From: Candidatus Geothrix odensensis
Lineage (GTDB): Bacteria > Acidobacteriota > Holophagae > Holophagales > Holophagaceae
Assembly (NCBI GenBank): GCA_016714685.1
Contig: JADKCH010000005.1
Span: 124,001 to 188,000, forward strand
DNA: 64,000 bases
Reading direction: 5' to 3'
The translations under genes and the position numbers were made by a program. The notes beneath the pieces were generated by a model that was not told the DNA's origin, ran no database searches, and was given only the letters and a program-made list of their open reading frames with translations. This document shows, in pieces, positions 8,954 to 16,345 of the stretch (position 1 is the stretch's first letter; each line of letters starts with the position of its first letter).

Positions 8954-10075
8954 ATGTCTATGGGATGGATGGTCGGAGCCCTGTTGCTGGGCGCCTTCCT
9001 CATCACCGTTCTCGTCGTCGGCTGGCTGATGCTCAGGCGGCCGCTGGAACTCTGGGACTGGGGCACGCGGCGGGCCCTGGCCCGGACCGGCCTGGAGAAG
9101 CGCGTCATCCCCTCGCCGGCGGGCCCCCAGACCGTCTTCGTGGGCGGGTCGGGCCCCGCGTTGGTGTTCCTGCACGGGGCCGGCCATCAGGCGGGGACCT
9201 GGCTGCAGTCCGTCCGCGCCCTCCGCGACCGGTACACCCTGGTGATCCCGGACCTCGCCGGGCATGGCGAGAGCGCGCCCGTCACGGGCCCCATCCAGGC
9301 CTCCGATATCGTGAACGGGCTGGAGGCCGTCATCGCCAGCCTGGCCCAGGGCCGTCCGGCCACCCTCATCGGCAACTCCCTGGGCGGGTGGATGGCCATG
9401 GTGCTGGCCACCCGGCACCCGGAGTGGGTGGAGCGGATCATCGCCGTCAACGGCGGTCCCCTGGCGGGCACCGACGACAGTGTGCGCATGCTGCCGGCCA
9501 CCCGCGAGGAGGCCCGCGCCACCATGGCCCGCCTGCGGGACGCCAGCAGCTCCGCCATCCCCGACCATGTGCTGGATGACCTGGTGCGCCGCTCCCGCAG
9601 CGGTCCCTTCACCCGCTTCGTGGCCACCAGCCCCGCCACCGGGGAGTGGGTGCTCACCGAGGCCCAGCTCGGGACCATCCGCATCCCCGTGCGCCTGATC
9701 TGGGGCCTTTCCGACGGGTTCATGCCCCTGGCCTACGCCGAACGCATGCGGGCGGCCCTGCCCGATGTCGAGCTCATCACCCTGGAGCGCTGCGGGCATG
9801 TCCCCCAGCAGGAGGCCCCCGAGCGCTTCCTGGCCGCGCTGCGGCAGGCCCTCGACGAGGCATCCCCGGTGGAAGCCAACCACGGGCGCCTAGCTCCGAC
9901 CTTTCATCCAACAGCAGAAGGCCCGCCTTTCGGCGGGCCTTCTGCTGCGAGGCGGCTGCCGCCTACCCGACGATCTTCTTCATCCAGCCGTGGGTATCGG
10001 CCACGCGGCCGTGCTGGAGGTCCAGCAGGACTTCGCGGAGCTTGGCGGCCACGGGGCCGGTCTGGCCGCCGTTGA
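8954..10075 (+). CDS. Membrane-anchored alpha/beta hydrolase; frame reads through its terminator
   Basis: Starts at ATG 8954 with CTGGAGGTCGC upstream. Residues 4-28 form one N-terminal membrane segment, so the enzyme is probably anchored with its hydrolase domain following at about residue 50. Motifs: oxyanion LHGAGHQAG, nucleophile elbow GNSLGG (Ser ~143), acid in WGLSDGFMPLAY, catalytic His in RCGHVPQQEAPE. The domain is complete by about position 9870, yet the frame has no stop until 10075, running through the perfect terminator hairpin at 9912-9947 and ~110 bp antisense into ilvE. A TAG in another frame at 9891 suggests a lost base near 9865-9890 and a true length of ~312 aa. Last gene of the liv-CoA-transferase operon. 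Confidence 0.75.
   Translation: MSMGWMVGALLLGAFLITVLVVGWLMLRRPLELWDWGTRRALARTGLEKRVIPSPAGPQTVFVGGSGPALVFLHGAGHQAGTWLQSVRALRDRYTLVIPDLAGHGESAPVTGPIQASDIVNGLEAVIASLAQGRPATLIGNSLGGWMAMVLATRHPEWVERIIAVNGGPLAGTDDSVRMLPATREEARATMARLRDASSSAIPDHVLDDLVRRSRSGPFTRFVATSPATGEWVLTEAQLGTIRIPVRLIWGLSDGFMPLAYAERMRAALPDVELITLERCGHVPQQEAPERFLAALRQALDEASPVEANHGRLAPTFHPTAEGPPFGGPSAARRLPPTRRSSSSSRGYRPRGRAGGPAGLRGAWRPRGRSGRR
9912..9947 (+). terminator. Strong palindromic terminator, convergent liv operon / ilvE
   Basis: A perfect 16-bp stem (9912-9927 with 9932-9947) around a TTTC tetraloop. No long T-run follows on either strand but the stem is long and GC-rich, and it sits in the only gap between two convergent genes, so it likely ends transcription from both sides. 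Confidence 0.8.
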
Positions 10076-11075
10076 TGTCCCAGTTGCCGCGGCGGGACTT
10101 CACGTGGCCCACGGGGGTGATGACGGCGGCGGTGCCGCAGGCGAAGGCCTCGGTCATGCGGCCCTCCTGGATGGCGGCGCGCCACTCGTCCACGGTGATC
10201 TTGCGCTCCTCGGCGCGGAAGCCCTGCTCGCGGGCCAGCTGCAGCAGGCTGTCGCGGGTGATGCCGGGCAGCAGGGTGCCGGTGAGCTCCGGCGTGACGA
10301 CCACGGTCTCGCCCCGCTCCTGGTAGACGAAGAAGATGTTCATGCCGCCCATCTCCTCGATGTTGTTGCGCTCGATGGCATCGAGCCACACCACCTGGTC
10401 GCAGCCCTCCTCCTTGGCCTGGCGCTGGGCCACCAGGCTGGCGGCGTAGTTGCCCGCGCACTTGGCGAAGCCGGTGCCGCCGGGGGCGGCGCGGACGAAG
10501 TCATCGGAGATCCACACGGTCACGGGCTTCACGCCGGCGGGGAAGTAGGCGCCGCTGGGGCTGGCCAGCAGCACGAAGAGGTACTCGTTGCTGGGGCGCA
10601 CGCCCAAGGCGGCTTCCGTGGCGATCATGAGGGGGCGCATGTAGAGGCTCTCGCCCACGGCCCCGGGCACCCAGGCCTGGTCCTGCGTGATGAGGGCCTT
10701 GGCGGCGCCGATGAAGATCTCTTCCGGCAGCTCGGGCATGGCGAGGCGGGCGGCGGAGGCGTTGAAGCGCCGCGCATTGGCCTCGGGGCGGAAGGAGGCA
10801 ATGCTGCCATCGGGCTGCTTGTAGGCCTTGAAGCCCTCGAAGATGGCCTGGCCGTAGTGCAGCACAGAGGCCGCAGGATCCATCTCCAGGGGGCCATAGG
10901 CCTTCAGCACGCCCTTGCCCCAACCCTCGCCCTCCTTGTAGGGCACCACCACCATGTGGTCGGTGAAGACGCGGCCGAAGCCGGGGTTGGTCATGCGCAC
11001 GGCCCGCTCTTCGGCGGTGGCGGGGTGGGCGGAAGGACGGATCTCGATCGTGGCGTCGGTCATGGCGTGGCTCAC
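9963..11075 (-). CDS. ilvE: Branched-chain amino acid aminotransferase
   Basis: 370 aa, GTG start at 11075 with AAGGAG 6 bases upstream. PLP fold-type IV transaminase of the eukaryote-like (BCAT class II, ~360 aa) subgroup: LHYGQAIFEGFKAY, LYMRPLMIATEAALGV, PLP lysine in GGTGFAKCAGNYAASL, DAIERNNIEEMGGMN, and the C-terminal EAFACGTAAVITPVG phosphate-binding segment. It interconverts Leu/Ile/Val and their 2-oxo acids with glutamate/2-oxoglutarate. A MocR regulator gene ends 31 bp upstream on the same strand, suggesting joint transcription. All family landmarks are intact. Confidence 0.95.
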   Translation of the reverse strand: MSHAMTDATIEIRPSAHPATAEERAVRMTNPGFGRVFTDHMVVVPYKEGEGWGKGVLKAYGPLEMDPAASVLHYGQAIFEGFKAYKQPDGSIASFRPEANARRFNASAARLAMPELPEEIFIGAAKALITQDQAWVPGAVGESLYMRPLMIATEAALGVRPSNEYLFVLLASPSGAYFPAGVKPVTVWISDDFVRAAPGGTGFAKCAGNYAASLVAQRQAKEEGCDQVVWLDAIERNNIEEMGGMNIFFVYQERGETVVVTPELTGTLLPGITRDSLLQLAREQGFRAEERKITVDEWRAAIQEGRMTEAFACGTAAVITPVGHVKSRRGNWDINGGQTGPVAAKLREVLLDLQHGRVADTHGWMKKIVG

Positions 11076-11106
11076 AGAAGCTCCTTGGTGAGGAGGGTGG
11101 ATCGGA

Positions 11107-12570
11107 TCAGGCCCGGTGGACCAGGTGGCCCAGGCGCGCGATGGCCTCCCGGGTGGTCGCAGGGTCGTAGGTGGAGAAGTTCAGGCGGAGGCAGTTGGTG
11201 CCGCGGCCGTCGGCGAAGAAGAGGGGGCCCGGCGCGAAGCCGAGGCCGTGCTGCAGGGCGTCGCGGTGCAGATCCAGGGCGGAGAATTCCTCGGGCATCA
11301 CCACCCAGAGGTGCATGCCGCCCTTGGGCTCGGAGACCTGGGTGCCCACGGGGAAGTGCTCCGCCAGGGCTTCCACCATGGCGTCGCGGCGCTCCTTGAG
11401 GGCGCGGCGGAGCCGGGCAAGGTGGCGCCGGAACCCGCCGTTGTCGAGGAAGCGCGCCACCACGGCCTGCATGAGCGGGGGCTGGGCGATGGTCTGCACC
11501 TCCTGGATGGGGGCCATGCGCCGCAGCAGATCGTGCCGCGCGATGAGGTAGCCCATGCGCAGGCCCGCCGCCAGGGACTTGGAGAAGCTGCCCAGGTGGA
11601 TGACATGGTCGGCACCATCCAGGCGCCGGAAGGGCGGCAGGGAGTTGCCGGAGAAGCGCAGGTCGCCGTAGGCCGAGTCGGTCACGAGGATCACGCCGTG
11701 GGCGCGCGTCAGGGCCAGCACGCGCTCGCGGCGGGCCTTGGACTGCGTCATGCCCGTGGGGTTGTGGAAGCTGGGCACCGTGAAGAGCATCTTGGCTTCG
11801 CTGCGCTGCAGGGCCGAAGCGAGGCGCTCGGGATCCAGCCCCTGGCGGTCCACGGGCACGGGCACCGCCTCGCGGCCCAGGGCGCGGATGAGGGCCAGGA
11901 TGCCCACGTAGCAGGGGCTCTCCACCAGCACCCGGTCGCCGGGCACGGTGAAGGACTCCAAGGCCAGGGCCAGGCCCGACTGGGCGCCGGGAATGGAGCG
12001 GATGCCCCAGCCCTCGTCGATGGGCTCGCCCTCCGACTCCAGCCAGCGGCCCACGGCCTCCAGGTAGGGGGCATAGCCCGCGGGGGCCGAGTAGACCCAG
12101 GCCTCGGAGCCGAGATCCTTGAGCACCTGGGCCGTGAGGCGGCGCAGCTGCTCACCGGGCAGCAGGTCGGTGGGGATGAAGCCGGCGGAAAAGCTCACCA
12201 GGTGGGTGTCCTGGGCCCGCTCCAGGGTCTCGCCCAGCCAGGAGCCCAGCTCACCGTCGTGCACCAGCAGGGGCGAGCCCTCGAAGGGGAACTCGCTGCT
12301 GGCCCGCAGGCCCGGGGCCTCCGGCAGGCGGGGCGCCACGAAGCTGCCCCGGCCCTGCACGGTCTGGATCCAGCCCGTGCGCTTCAGCCCAGCGATGGCC
12401 TTCAGCACGGTGAGGCGGTGGACGCCCCAGCGCTGCGCCAGCTCGGGCACCGCCGGCAGGCGCGAACCCGGGCGCCACTCCCCCTGCTGGATCAGGCCGC
12501 GGAGCTTCCTCTGCAGCTGCAGGTAGAGGGGGCTGGACGCGCCAGGGTCGAGGGTGGGATCGAGGACCAT
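11107..12570 (-). CDS. MocR/GabR-type transcriptional regulator (GntR DNA-binding + aminotransferase domain)
   Basis: About 487 aa from the ATG at 12570 (alternatives: ATG 12576, TTG 12606; no strong ribosome site separates them). Residues ~10-80 are a GntR winged helix (SPLYLQLQRKLRGLIQQGEW, LPAVPELAQRWGVHRLTVLKAI, GRGSFVAPR). The rest is a fold-type I aminotransferase domain with GAQSGLALALESF, FHNPTGMTQS, DSAYGDL and the PLP lysine in LGSFSKSLAAGLRMGYL. MocR proteins sense amino acids or PLP and activate or repress metabolic genes. It lies directly before ilvE on the same strand, so branched-chain amino acid turnover is a plausible target; this is inference. Candidate operator repeats lie just upstream. 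Confidence 0.88.
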   Translation of the reverse strand: MVLDPTLDPGASSPLYLQLQRKLRGLIQQGEWRPGSRLPAVPELAQRWGVHRLTVLKAIAGLKRTGWIQTVQGRGSFVAPRLPEAPGLRASSEFPFEGSPLLVHDGELGSWLGETLERAQDTHLVSFSAGFIPTDLLPGEQLRRLTAQVLKDLGSEAWVYSAPAGYAPYLEAVGRWLESEGEPIDEGWGIRSIPGAQSGLALALESFTVPGDRVLVESPCYVGILALIRALGREAVPVPVDRQGLDPERLASALQRSEAKMLFTVPSFHNPTGMTQSKARRERVLALTRAHGVILVTDSAYGDLRFSGNSLPPFRRLDGADHVIHLGSFSKSLAAGLRMGYLIARHDLLRRMAPIQEVQTIAQPPLMQAVVARFLDNGGFRRHLARLRRALKERRDAMVEALAEHFPVGTQVSEPKGGMHLWVVMPEEFSALDLHRDALQHGLGFAPGPLFFADGRGTNCLRLNFSTYDPATTREAIARLGHLVHRA

Positions 12571-12636
12571 CCCCATCAGGATCGGGTGAAACCCCCCACA
12601 ATTCAAAGAAACGAATTGAAAATCACAGCCCGGAAC

Positions 12637-12692
12637 AGACCATCCGGGCCCCGGAGGCTGGAAGAGGAAAATACTCAGACCACCCTAGACCA
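12637..12692. promoter_or_regulatory. Candidate MocR operator: three AGACCA direct repeats
   Basis: The hexamer AGACCA occurs at 12637, 12677 and 12687 in the gap between the divergent mocR and DUF4136 genes. Starts are 40 and 10 bases apart, near whole helical turns, so all face the same side of DNA. The MocR protein GabR is known to bind direct hexamer repeats (ATACCA) separated by about three turns. The match in type and place is suggestive, not proof. Confidence 0.4.
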
Positions 12693-12751
12693 GTCTGATT
12701 CAACCTTCCCCGGGTTTCCGGCCTCCATACTGCTGATGCCCGGAGGCCCCC

Positions 12752-13291
12752 ATGCGTGCCCCTGCCCTGCCCGCCGCCCTGCTGTCCCTGCTCCTGCTCG
12801 GGGCCTGCAACAGCTACCACGTGACCTACGACTACGATGTGACCGCCTCGTACGGCCGCTACAAGACCTTCGACTACTACACCTCCAAGAAGGGCACCGG
12901 CGGCACCACCAGCCTCATGGACAAACGGGTCCGCGCCGCCGTGGAGAAGGAGCTGCAGGCCAAGGGCTTCAGCATGGAGACCAAGGCCGATCCGGACTTC
13001 CTCGTGACCTACTACCCCATCGTGCAGGAGCGGAAGGTCCGCAGCACGGTCCACGTGGGCTGGGGCTGGGGCTACCGGCCCTTCCGCGGCGGCATTGGCA
13101 CCAGCTCCACCCGGGTGCGGAAGTACCAGGAAGGCACCATCGTCATCGAGATCGTGGACTTCAAGAGCAACCAGATGGTCTGGCAGGGCGCCGCCGCCGG
13201 CGCGCTCACGGGGCTGGAGAATCCCGAGGACGCCAACGAGGTGGTGGCCAAGGCCGTCGCCGACATCCTGGCCAGGTTCCCGCCGAAGTAG
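12752..13291 (+). CDS. DUF4136 domain lipoprotein
   Basis: 179 aa. Residues 1-19 form a lipoprotein signal peptide with lipobox LLGAC (Cys19), and the mature part starts CNSYHVTYDYDVTASYGRYKTFDYY, the typical DUF4136 opening. The domain covers the remainder (VRAAVEKELQAKGF, PDFLVTYYPIVQE, GTIVIEIVDFKSNQMVWQGAA, ending VADILARFPPK). DUF4136 proteins are periplasm-facing lipoproteins of unknown function found across Gram-negatives. Followed by a repeat-filled gap. No partner gene is evident. Confidence 0.9.
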   Translation: MRAPALPAALLSLLLLGACNSYHVTYDYDVTASYGRYKTFDYYTSKKGTGGTTSLMDKRVRAAVEKELQAKGFSMETKADPDFLVTYYPIVQERKVRSTVHVGWGWGYRPFRGGIGTSSTRVRKYQEGTIVIEIVDFKSNQMVWQGAAAGALTGLENPEDANEVVAKAVADILARFPPK

Positions 13292-13299
13292 GTAAGCGT

Positions 13300-13484
13300 C
13301 CACCACAGAGATCCCATGCCGGAGCCTTCGCGTCTGGGTTGGAATGAAAAGCAGAACTGCATTTGGCCGGTGATGAACGGAGATGAGCGGTGATGGGGCC
13401 GTTCGTGCTCAAGCATGGGCTCCACCCAGGCTGATCTCCGTTCATCTCCGGCTACAGGCCTTTGCTCGGTGTCTCCGTGGTGGA
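13300..13484. repeat. Nested quasi-palindrome filling an intergenic gap
   Basis: Outer arms (13300-13312 and 13471-13484) read CCACCACAGAGAT against ATCCACCACGGAGAC on the opposite strand. Inner arms 13367-13388 and 13430-13451 match in 20 of 22 positions as inverted repeats (core GATGAACGGAGAT). The 193-bp gap between the DUF4136 gene and the convergent queuosine transporter gene holds nothing else that I recognise. It resembles a REP/MITE-like element and may act as a bidirectional terminator. Confidence 0.65.
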
Positions 13485-14231
13485 TCAAGAATCCTTCACG
13501 AAGGGGCTGAAGTCGGTGCCCTCGTCGTACACGTCGACGCCCTCGCTGCGCTTGAGGAAGCCCACGATGGCATAGGTGAGGGGCGTCGCCAGGGCCTCGT
13601 AGAGCACCTTGAAGACATAGCCGCTGGCGGCCATCACCAGGATGGTCTTCACCGGCAGCGTGAAGGCGAAGAGGCCGAAGGTGACGACCAGGCTGTCCAC
13701 GGCCTGGCCCGCCACAGTGCTGCCGAGGGTGCGGGCCCAGAGCCAGCGGCCGGCGGTCCTGACCTTCATCCTCGCCATGATGAAGCTGTTGGCGAACTCC
13801 CCGAGCCAGAAGGCCGCCAAGCTCGCCACGATGGCCCTGGCGGTGTTGCCGAAGACGATCTCGAAGGCCTGCTGGTTCTCCCGGGGCCAATCCGGGGCCG
13901 AGGGCAGCCAGACCATGAACAGGGCGAAGAAGCCCATGAGCACGTTGGCCAGGAAGGCGATCCAGATGGCCCGCCGGGAGCCGCCGTAGCCGTACACCTC
14001 CGTGAAGATGTCGCTGAAGATGTAGGTGATGGGAAAGAGCAGCTGGGCGCCGCTGAAGATGAGGTGCCAGCTCCAGCCGAAGAGATGGATGGTCCCGAAA
14101 TCGGTCGGCTTGGGCCCCAGGAGGTTGCTGATGAGCAGCACCACCACGTAGGCGTGGACCAGCAACTCGTAGTGCCGGAACCCGGCCAGGCGCTGGTCCC
14201 GCCCGGTGATCTTCTGCAGCAGGGCGGACAT
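13485..14231 (-). CDS. yhhQ: Queuosine precursor transporter (YhhQ/QueT-like, VUT family)
   Basis: 248 aa with six predicted membrane helices. Family landmarks are ISNLLGPK, FPITYIFSDIFTEVYGYGGSRRAIW (conserved VUT_1 signature around residues 65-90), WLGEFANSFIMARMKV and the G-S-TVAGQAVDSLVVTFGLFAF helix. YhhQ-type proteins import queuosine precursors (preQ0/preQ1) across the inner membrane for tRNA modification. The C-terminal tail VDVYDEGTDFSPF is typical. Stands alone; it is convergent with the DUF4136 gene and divergent from tpx. Confidence 0.9.
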   Translation of the reverse strand: MSALLQKITGRDQRLAGFRHYELLVHAYVVVLLISNLLGPKPTDFGTIHLFGWSWHLIFSGAQLLFPITYIFSDIFTEVYGYGGSRRAIWIAFLANVLMGFFALFMVWLPSAPDWPRENQQAFEIVFGNTARAIVASLAAFWLGEFANSFIMARMKVRTAGRWLWARTLGSTVAGQAVDSLVVTFGLFAFTLPVKTILVMAASGYVFKVLYEALATPLTYAIVGFLKRSEGVDVYDEGTDFSPFVKDS

Positions 14232-14331
14232 GGGCCTCCGTCACGGGAATGTCCAAGACTACCCCAGGAACAGCCGATGTCTCTGCGCCCCCCGGGGCGC
14301 TAAACTGGACATTCATCTTCAGGAGCTCTCC

Positions 14332-14829
<498 letters not shown>

Positions 14830-14851
14830 CGACACCTGGACGAGATTGATC

Positions 14852-14919
14852 ACCACGAAGACAGGAAGACCACGAAGGTGAAGGGTGACCTTGCTTCGTG
14901 GTCTTTCCGTCTTCGTGGT
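14852..14919. repeat. Inverted repeat element, copy A (ACCACGAAGAC family)
   Basis: Left arm 14852-14877 and right arm 14894-14919 form a near-perfect ~26-bp stem with two mismatches. The left-arm 25 bases at 14852-14876 recur identically at 16235-16259 on the other side of the MFS gene. Lies in the gap between tpx and the convergent MFS gene, where it could also terminate both transcripts. Confidence 0.8.
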
Positions 14920-14941
14920 TGTTCTTTGAACCCAGCCCTCC

Positions 14942-16192
14942 CTATCCGATGCGATCCATCTTCCGGAGCTCGGGCACTTTCCAGGTGGTGAAGGCCACCA
15001 CCAGCAGGGTCATGCAGCCGCCGAAGACCACGGAGGGGACGAGGCCCAGGAGCCGTGCGGCGAGGCCGCTCTCGAAGGCGCCGATCTCGTTGCTGGAGCC
15101 GATGAAGACCTGGTTCACGGATGAGACGCGGCCCAGCATGTGCTGCGGGGTGAGGGTCTGCAGCAGGGTGGCCCGCAGCACCACGCTGACGTTGTCCACG
15201 GCGCCGCTGGCCGCCAGCAGGATGAGGCTCAGCACGAAGGTTCGGCTGAGGGCGAAGGCGATGGTGAACATGCCGAAGGCCGCCACGCAGATCAGGAGCG
15301 TGCGGCCCGCCCGGCGCAGGGGCGGCAGGTGGGCCAGGGTGAGGCCCATGAGCACGGAGCCGACGGCGGGTGCGGCGCGCAGGGCGCCCAGTCCCTGGGG
15401 GCCCGTCTGCAGGACCTCTTTGGCGAAGACGGGCAGCACCGCCACGGCGCCGCCGAACAGCACGGCGAAGAGGTCGAGGCTGATGGCGCCCAGGAGCAGG
15501 CGCTGGGAGAACACGAAGCGCAGCCCCTCGCCCAGGCTCGCGAAGATGGAGCCTTCCCGGGGCCGCACCGGCTTGGGCGCGTAGCGGACGGGCAGCAACC
15601 CCGCGAAGCCGGCCAGCAGAAGAATCCCCGCGATGAGGTGGGCCGCGATGGGTCCCTTCCATGCATAGACGAGGCCGCCCAGGGCCGGGCCGACCACCAT
15701 GCCCGAGTGGAAGATGGAGACGCGCCAGGTGGACCCGGCTGCGTAGAGCTCCTTCGGCAGCAGGTCCGTGCCGAGGGCCACGTTGGCCGGGCGGTAGAAG
15801 GCGCGGGCGATGCCGGTGAGGAAGATGATCCCGTAGATGGGCGCCACCTGCGTCGCCAGGGGCCCCGCCAGGGACCGCCAGGTGAAGAGCAGGAGGAGCG
15901 CGGAGCAGAGGGCCAAGCTCAGGGTGGAGGTCATGCAGAGCCGCAGGCGGTTCAGCCGGTCCGCGGCATGACCGCCGAAGAGCGCCACCGCCAGGAAGGG
16001 CAGCGCCTCCGAGAGGCCCACCAGGCCCAGGGCCAACGGATCGCCCGTGCGGTCATAGACCTGCCAGCCCACCACCACGCCCTGCATCTGGAGGCCCAGG
16101 GTCACCAGCCCCATGGAGGCGATGAACCAGCGATAGTCCGGGTTCCGCAGGACCGCATAGGGATCGAGTGCTGTCGCTTTCGACTCATCCAT
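14942..16192 (-). CDS. MFS transporter, EntS/DUF894-like exporter family
   Basis: 416 aa, about 12 membrane segments. The opening DPYAVLRNPDYRWFIASMGLVTLGLQMQGVVVGWQVYD, FGGHAADRLNRLRL (MFS loop 2-3 motif), ARAFYRPANVALGTDLLP and LLQTLTPQHMLGRVSSVNQVFIGSSNEIGAFESG are typical of the EntS-like (MFS_3) exporters. Substrate cannot be told; relatives export siderophores, drugs or unknown metabolites. The gene is an isolated unit bracketed by two copies of the same inverted repeat, sharing an identical 25-base arm, which may reflect acquisition as a cassette. Start ATG at 16192, with ATTGGCATCGAA before it (weak ribosome site). Confidence 0.88.
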   Translation of the reverse strand: MDESKATALDPYAVLRNPDYRWFIASMGLVTLGLQMQGVVVGWQVYDRTGDPLALGLVGLSEALPFLAVALFGGHAADRLNRLRLCMTSTLSLALCSALLLLFTWRSLAGPLATQVAPIYGIIFLTGIARAFYRPANVALGTDLLPKELYAAGSTWRVSIFHSGMVVGPALGGLVYAWKGPIAAHLIAGILLLAGFAGLLPVRYAPKPVRPREGSIFASLGEGLRFVFSQRLLLGAISLDLFAVLFGGAVAVLPVFAKEVLQTGPQGLGALRAAPAVGSVLMGLTLAHLPPLRRAGRTLLICVAAFGMFTIAFALSRTFVLSLILLAASGAVDNVSVVLRATLLQTLTPQHMLGRVSSVNQVFIGSSNEIGAFESGLAARLLGLVPSVVFGGCMTLLVVAFTTWKVPELRKMDRIG

Positions 16193-16234
16193 TTCGATGC
16201 CAATCCATACTCATGAGAAAAGGAATGCCTTCTT

Positions 16235-16315
16235 ACCACGAAGACAGGAAGACCACGAAACAAGACAAGAACAGCCGGATATCGCTTTTCTTCGTGGTCT
16301 TCGTGTCTTCGTGGT
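16235..16315. repeat. Inverted repeat element, copy B (ACCACGAAGAC family)
   Basis: Left arm 16235-16260 and right arm about 16290-16315. The left arm is identical over 25 bases to copy A at 14852. The loop differs in sequence and length (about 30 against 16 bases), which means arms, not loops, are conserved. Fills the space between the MFS gene and the end of the MacB-like permease gene. Confidence 0.8.
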
Positions 16316-16345
16316 GAATCATTTCCTACAGAAATTCCGCTGAAA

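Noticed and set aside
8954..9900. Programmed frameshifting as cause of the gene breaks
   Set aside because: No slippery heptamer with downstream pseudoknot was noticed, and breaks occur in unrelated genes.
14852..16315. CRISPR array from the repeated 25-mer
   Set aside because: Only two widely spaced copies, each part of a hairpin; no regular spacers and no cas genes.
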